From contig LS997567.1 in assembly GCA_000469685.2 (NCBI GenBank), positions 14,269,785-14,333,784 on the forward strand: 64,000 nucleotides of DNA, read 5' to 3'. The notes below the pieces were generated by a model. The model ran no database searches and was not told the DNA's origin. It saw nothing but the letters and a program-made list of their open reading frames with translations. This DNA comes from Haemonchus contortus (taxonomy: Eukaryota > Nematoda > Chromadorea > Rhabditida > Trichostrongylidae). This document shows, in pieces, positions 58,405 to 64,000 of this stretch; the first letter of the stretch is position 1, and every line of letters begins with the position of its first letter. The position numbers and the translations under genes were made by a program.

Positions 58405-59365
58405 CTAAAACAGAGAAAGTCAGCTCGGAAGGGATCTCGCTGAGAAATCATGAGAATATGGTGTACCTCCGTCTTCCGTCTATATCAGGCAAAGCCATCG
58501 CAGAAATATGGCAGTGCATTGCACGAGTGGATTTGGCTAATGATGTTGTCTTGATAAACGTACCATCAGGCAATAACAAACGTCGTTTGATCCGCAAGAG
58601 ACTCCGTGATCGTGCATGTGCGACAGATGACTGCGTTGTTTGTCCGTTCGAAAGAAGTGGAAATTGCACACAGCGCGGGACGCTGTACAAACTTCAGTGT
58701 TCAGCCTGTGACGAAATATGAAATATATTGGTGAGATGGGAAGGATGCTGGGCATAACCGTTAAAGAACATCTAGCAGGCAGAAGTCGAGGAAACCAACT
58801 CACGCAACTTGACAGGCATTGACTAGAAGAGCATCAAGCCAAAGATTTTGATACCAAATGCAAAATCCTAGCCTACCAGAATGAGATCGGTGCTAGAAAA
58901 ATATTGGAAGCGTTGTACATCCGCGAGCGGAATTCAGAGCTGAACAACCGAAGTGAGTGCATCGCCATAACGAGTGAACTTCTGCCATTCATTCTCTTTT
59001 GTAGGATGGTCGCGTGTAATGTTTGTCTCACGACCATCAATGGTGTCTCACTGTTCCCTTGTTGTTCACCAAATAGAGTGGGACGACAACGCTGGTGGAA
59101 CCGCAGGAAGTTGGTTACTGGTGGGGATGTTTCGGCGTTTGGGTTTCTGGGAGTAGTTGCAACCGGTTAATTCGTTCGGGCGCTTGATCAGGTAAGTCAC
59201 AGACCAAAAGTTGCCAACTATTTTCAGGACCCTGAAGACGACGAATTAGTGGGAACAACGACCTAATAGACGGTCCTATCATAACAAATCTGGACGGCAA
59301 AGCATTGGGAAATATTATGAGACATGCCCAGGTTTCAAGAAGAGCGAACAAGGAGATCTTAAATT
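58405..59365 (+). mobile_element. Penelope-like element, 5'-truncated plus-strand copy
   Basis: This is an inverted duplicate of 57784-56826. It begins abruptly at TAAAACAGAGAAAGTC. The ORF has SEGISLRNHENMVYLRLPSI and CATDDCVVCPFERSGNC, ending YKLQCSACDEI, where the GIY-YIG domain starts. After a one-base shift the frame continues IGEMGRMLGITVKEHL, then KILEALYIRERNSELNNRSE and ITSELLPFI (58735-58990). 3' UTR sequence shared with the other copy runs to about 59365. The RT is absent. Confidence 0.83.
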
Positions 59366-62300
59366 ATTAGGGTTTGAAACTAAAACATCAAATTTTGTTG
59401 GGAGTAGAGGAAACAGGATGGAAAACTCATGGTAGGTGAAAGAAATGGACGATGCCCACATGGAGTGGAGCCAAAATTGAGAATTAACGCCCATGACAAT
59501 GAATTCGGTGGGATTATATTCATCAGAACGGCAAATGGTAGATGGAAGAAATGGACCTTGTTCACACTGAGCGGAGCCTAAGCCGAAACTGCAAATTTTC
59601 ACTAGGTTGTTGAAATTTGGTGGGATTAGAGGAAGCAGGATGGAAAAACCATGGTAGGTGAAAGAAATCGATGCTGCTCGCATGGAGCGGAGCCAAAATC
59701 CTGAATTCTATGCTGAGCCTTGAATGAAAAAACTTGTGGAAGGTGAAAGAAATGGACGATTCTCACATGGAGCGGAGCCAAAATTGAGAATTCACACCCA
59801 TGACAATGAATTCGGGGGGATTATAATCATCAGAATGGGAATAAAATGGTAGGTGAAAGAAATGGAAGGTGCTCACATGGAGCGGAGCCAAAATTGAAAA
59901 TTTTTACACATGACAATGAATTCGGCGGGATTATAATCATCGGAATGGGAATAAAATGGTAGGTGAAAGAAATGAAAGGTGCTCACATGGAGCGGAGCCA
60001 AAATTGAGAATTTACACCCATGACAATGAATTCGGTGGGATTATAATCATCAGAATAGGAAATGGTAGATGGAAGAAATGGACCTTGTTCACATTGAGCG
60101 GAGCCCGAGTCGAAACTGCAAATTTTCACTAGGATATTGAAATTTGGTGGGATTAGAGGAAGCAGGATGGAAAAACCATGGTAGGTGAAAGAAATCGATG
60201 CTGCTCGCATGGAGCGGAGCCAAAATCTTGAATTCTATGCTGAGCCTTGAATGAAAAAACTTGTGGAAGGTGAAAGAAATGGACGATGCTCACATGGAGC
60301 GGAGCCAAAATTGAGAATTTTACACATGACAATGAATTCGGCGGGATTATAATCATCAGAATGGGAATAAAATGGTAGGTGAAAGAAATGAAAGGTGCTC
60401 ACATGGAGCGGAGCCAAAACTGAGAATTCACACCCATGACGAAGAATTCGGGGGGATTATAATCATCAGAATGGGAATAAAATGGTAGGTGAAAGAAATG
60501 AAAGGTGCTCACATGGAGCGGAGCCAAAATTTAAAATTTTTACACATGGCAATGAATTCGGCGGGATTATAATCATCAGAATGGGAATAAAATGGTAGGT
60601 GAAAGAAATGAAAGGTGCTCACATGGAGCGGAGCCAAAATTGAAAATTTTTACACATGACAATGAATTCGGCGGGATTATAATCATCAGAATGGGAATAA
60701 AATGGTAGGTGAAAGAAATGGACCTTGTTCACATTGAGCGGAGCCCGAGTCGAAACTGCAAATTTTCACTAGGATATTGAAATTTGGTGGGATTAGAGGA
60801 AGCAGGATGGAAAAACCATGGTAGGTGAAAGAAATCGATGCTGCTCGCATGGAGCGGAGCCAAAATCTTGAATTCTATGCTGAGCCTTGAATGAAAAAAC
60901 TTGTGGAAGGTGAAAGAAATGGAAGGTGCTCACATGGAGCGGAGCCAAAATTGAAAATTTTTACACATGACAATGAATTCGGCGGGATTATAATCATCGG
61001 AATGGGAATAAAATGGTAGGTGAAAGAAATGAAAGGTGCTCACATGGAGCGGAGCCAAAACTGAGAATTCACACCCATGACAAAGAATTCGGGGGGATTA
61101 TAATCATCAGAATGGGAATAAAATGGTAGGTGAAAGAAATGAAAGGTGCTCACATGGAGCGGAGCCAAAATTGAGAATTTACACCCATGACAATGAATTC
61201 GGGGGGATTATAATCATCAGAATGGGAATAAAATGGTAGGTGAAAGAAATGAAAGGTGCTCACATGGAGCGGAGCCAAAACTGAGAATTCACACCCATGA
61301 CAAAGAATTCGGGGGGATTATAATCATCAGAATGGGAATAAAATGGTAGGTGAAAGAAATGAAAGGTGCTCACATGGAGCGGAGCCAAAATTGAAAATTT
61401 TTACACATGACAATGAATTCGGCGGGATTATAATCATCAGAATGGGAATAAAATGGTAGGTGAAAGAAATGAAAGGTGCTCACATGGAGCGGAGCCAAAA
61501 TTGAGAATTTACACCCATGACAATGAATTCGGGGGGATTATAATCATCAGAATGGCAAATGGTAGATGGAAGAAATGGACCTTGTTCACATTGAGCGGAG
61601 CCCGAGTCGAAACTGCAAATTTTCACTAGGATATTGAAATTTGGTGGGATTAGAGGAAGCAGGATGGAAAAACCATGGTAGGTGAAAGAAATCGATGCTG
61701 CTCGCATGGAGCGGAGCCAAAATCTTGAATTCTATGCTGAGCCTTGAATGAAAAAACTTGTGGAAGGTGAAAGAAATGGACGATGCTCACATGGAGCGGA
61801 GCCAAAATTGAGAATTTACACCCATGACAATGAATTCGGGGGGATTATAATCATCAGAATGGGAATAAAATGGTAGGTGAAAGAAATGAAAGGTGCTCAC
61901 ATGGAGCGGAGCCAAAATTGAAAATTTTTACACATGACAATGAATTCGGCGGGATTATAATCATCAGAATGGGAATAAAATGGTAGGTGAAAGAAATGAA
62001 AGGTGCTCACATGGAGCGGAGCCAAAATTGAGAATTTCACACCCATGACAATGAATTCGGGGGGATTATAATCATCAGAATGGGAATAAAATGGTAGGTG
62101 AAAGAAATGAAAGGTGCTCACATGGAGCGGAGCCAAAATTGAAAATTTTACACATGACAATGAATTCGGCGGGATTATAATCATCAGAATGGGAATAAAA
62201 TGGTAGGTGAAAGAAATGAAAGGTGCTCACATGGAGCGGAGCCAAAATTGAAAATTTTTACACATGACAATGAATTCGGCGGGATTATAATCATCAGAAT

Positions 62301-64000
62301 GGCAAATGGTAGATGGAAGAAATGGACCTTGTTCACATTGAGCGGAGCCTGAGCCGAAACTGCAAATTTTCACTAGGATGTTGAAATTTGGTGGGATTAG
62401 AGGAAGCAGGATGGAAAAACCATGGTAGGTGAAAGAAATCGATGCTGCTCGCATGGAGCGGAGCCAAAATCTTGAATTCTATGCTGAGCCTTGAATGAAA
62501 AAACTTGTGGAAGGTGAAAGAAATGGACGATGCTCACATGGAGCGGAGCCAAAATTGAGAATTTTACACCATGACAATGAATTCGGCGGGATTATAATCA
62601 TCAGAATGGGAATAAAATGGTAGGTGAAAGAAATGAAAGGTGCTCACATGGAGCGGAGCCAAAATTGAGAATTTACACCCATGACAATGAATTCGGGGGG
62701 ATTATAATCATCAGAATGGGAATAAAATGGTAGGTGAAAGAAATGAAAGGTGCTCACATGGAGCGGAGCCAAAATTGAGAATTTACACCCATGACAATGA
62801 ATTCGGGGGATTATAATCATCAGAATGGGAATAAAATGGTAGGTGAAAGAAATGAAAGGTGCTCACATGGAGCGGAGCCAAAATTGAGAATTTACACCCA
62901 TGACAATGAATTCGGGGGGATTATAATCATCAGAATGGGAATAAAATGGTAGGTGAAAGAAATGAAAGGTGCTCACATGGAGCGGAGCCAAAATTGAAAA
63001 TTTTTACACATGACAATGAATTCGGCGGGATTATAATCATCAGAATGGGAATAAAATGGTAGGTGAAAGAAATGAAAGGTGCTCACATGGAGCGGAGCCA
63101 AAATTGAGAATTTACACCCATGACAATGAATTCGGTGGGATTATAATCATCAGAATGGCAAATGGTAGATGGAAGAAATGGACCTTGTTCACATTGAGCG
63201 GAGCCCGAGTCGAAACTGCAAATTTTCACTAGGATATTGAAATTTGGTGGGATTAGAGGAAGCAGGATGGAAAAACCATGGTAGGTGAAAGAAATCGATG
63301 CTGCTCGCATGGAGCGGAGCCAAAATCTTGAATTCTATGCTGAGCCTTGAATGAAAAAACTTGTGGAAGGTGAAAGAAATGGACGATGCTCACATGGAGC
63401 GGAGCCAAAATTGAGAATTTACACCCATGACAATGAATTCGGGGGGATTATAATCATCAGAATGGGAATAAAATGGTAGGTGAAAGAAATGAAAGGTGCT
63501 CACATGGAGCGGAGCCAAAATTGAGAATTTACACCCATGACAATGAATTCGGGGGGATTATAATCATCAGAATGGGAATAAAATGGTAGGTGAAAGAAAT
63601 GAAAGGTGCTCACATGGAGCGGAGCCAAAATTGAGAATTTACACCCATGACAATGAATTCGGGGGATTATAATCATCAGAATGGGAATAAAATGGTAGGT
63701 GAAAGAAATGAAAGGTGCTCACATGGAGCGGAGCCAAAATTGAAAATTTTTACACATGACAATGAATTCGGCGGGATTATAATCATCAGAATGGGAATAA
63801 AATGGTAGGTGAAAGAAATGAAAGGTGCTCACATGGAGCGGAGCCAAAATTGAAAATTTTTACACATGACAATGAATTCGGCGGGATTATAATCATCAGA
63901 ATGGGAATAAAATGGTAGGTGAAAGAAATGAAAGGTGCTCCACATGGGAGCGGAGCCAAAATTGAAATTTTTACACATGACAATGAATTCGGCGGGAATT
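59366..64000. repeat. Satellite array with higher-order structure, runs off the window
   Basis: The basic monomer is 110 bp (for example 61141, 61251, 61361 and 61471 start the same GAAAGGTGCTCACATGGAGC phrase). It contains ATGACAATGAATTCGGSGGG and ATTATAATCATCAGAATGGG. Two variants occur together: a ~116-bp form with CCTTGTTCACATTGAGCGGA, and an ~85-bp form with ATGCTGAGCCTTGAATG. This pair recurs at about 59546, 60070, 60715, 61568, 62312 and 63170, separated by two to six 110-bp monomers. Minus-strand ORFs of 60-122 codons here are repeat artefacts. Confidence 0.96.

Noticed and set aside
59315..63983. A family of minus-strand ORFs starting MRAASISFTYHG
   Set aside because: They are the same satellite monomers translated. 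The unit length is not a multiple of three and no splice or start context exists.
59366..64000. CRISPR-like array of regular repeats
   Set aside because: Units of about 110 bp are near-identical throughout, without unique spacers, and the DNA is eukaryotic. This is a satellite.
59366..64000. Hammerhead ribozyme, because CTGATGA occurs in each monomer on the minus strand
   Set aside because: The required GAAA core element and flanking stems are not in place after CTGATGA.

Overview
The window looks like nuclear DNA of a nematode, most likely a strongylid (clade V, hookworm-like) worm. This is inferred from very short introns (54 and 64 nt), TTTCAG-type 3' splice sites, tRNA-derived SINEs, RTE and CR1-like LINEs, mariner elements, a Penelope-like element with a GIY-YIG domain, and a BEL/Pao retrotransposon with an envelope-like gene of the kind known from C. 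elegans Cer7-type elements. There is no sign of prokaryotic or organellar DNA. Most of the 64 kb is transposon wreckage carrying stops and frameshifts.

Layout: 1.0-1.6 kb, a small two-exon candidate gene, with a possible divergent ORF 16 bp away. 3.0-3.6 kb, two tandem tRNA-derived SINEs. 3.7-4.0 kb, a foldback. 4.0-5.7 kb, an RTE LINE. 5.9-16.6 kb, a minus-strand BEL/Pao element (LTR, tRNA-Gly-like primer site, gag, protease, RT, RNase H, integrase, env, LTR) with a 5'-truncated LINE nested in its integrase region. 16.76-17.65 kb, an internally deleted mariner with both inverted termini. 17.7-18.1 kb, a GGCGCC-rich foldback element. 19.5-24.4 kb, a second minus-strand BEL/Pao. 25.4-25.9 kb, a ~125-bp tandem repeat. 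27.85-28.64 kb, a perfect 34-bp hairpin and an imperfect foldback. 29.4-30.5 kb, a mariner whose 5' coding end is duplicated in inverse orientation. 35.0-37.7 kb, a decayed Ty3/gypsy. 39.1-41.2 kb, a CR1/Jockey-like LINE. 41.2-41.6 and 44.4-46.1 kb, RTE fragments.

The best host gene is on the minus strand at 49.45-50.95 kb. Five exons join in perfect phase and encode a cysteine-rich extracellular segment, one transmembrane helix and a long polar Ser/Arg/Gly/Tyr/His-rich cytoplasmic tail. It may extend upstream to about 52.7 kb and downstream to about 47.7 kb. A presumed intron of it holds SINEs and a perfect 36-bp hairpin.

From 56.8 to 59.4 kb lie two head-to-head Penelope-like copies. They abut a tandem satellite that runs off the window end: a ~110-bp monomer interleaved with two variants (about 116 and 85 bp) in a higher-order pattern.

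The elements do not form a pathway. The window reads as a repeat-rich, probably heterochromatin-like interval with one convincing host gene between transposon blocks. I recognise no wholly new system. The most unusual signals are the extended tRNA-Gly-like primer site, the inverted Penelope pair joined to a higher-order satellite, and the two perfect hairpins.
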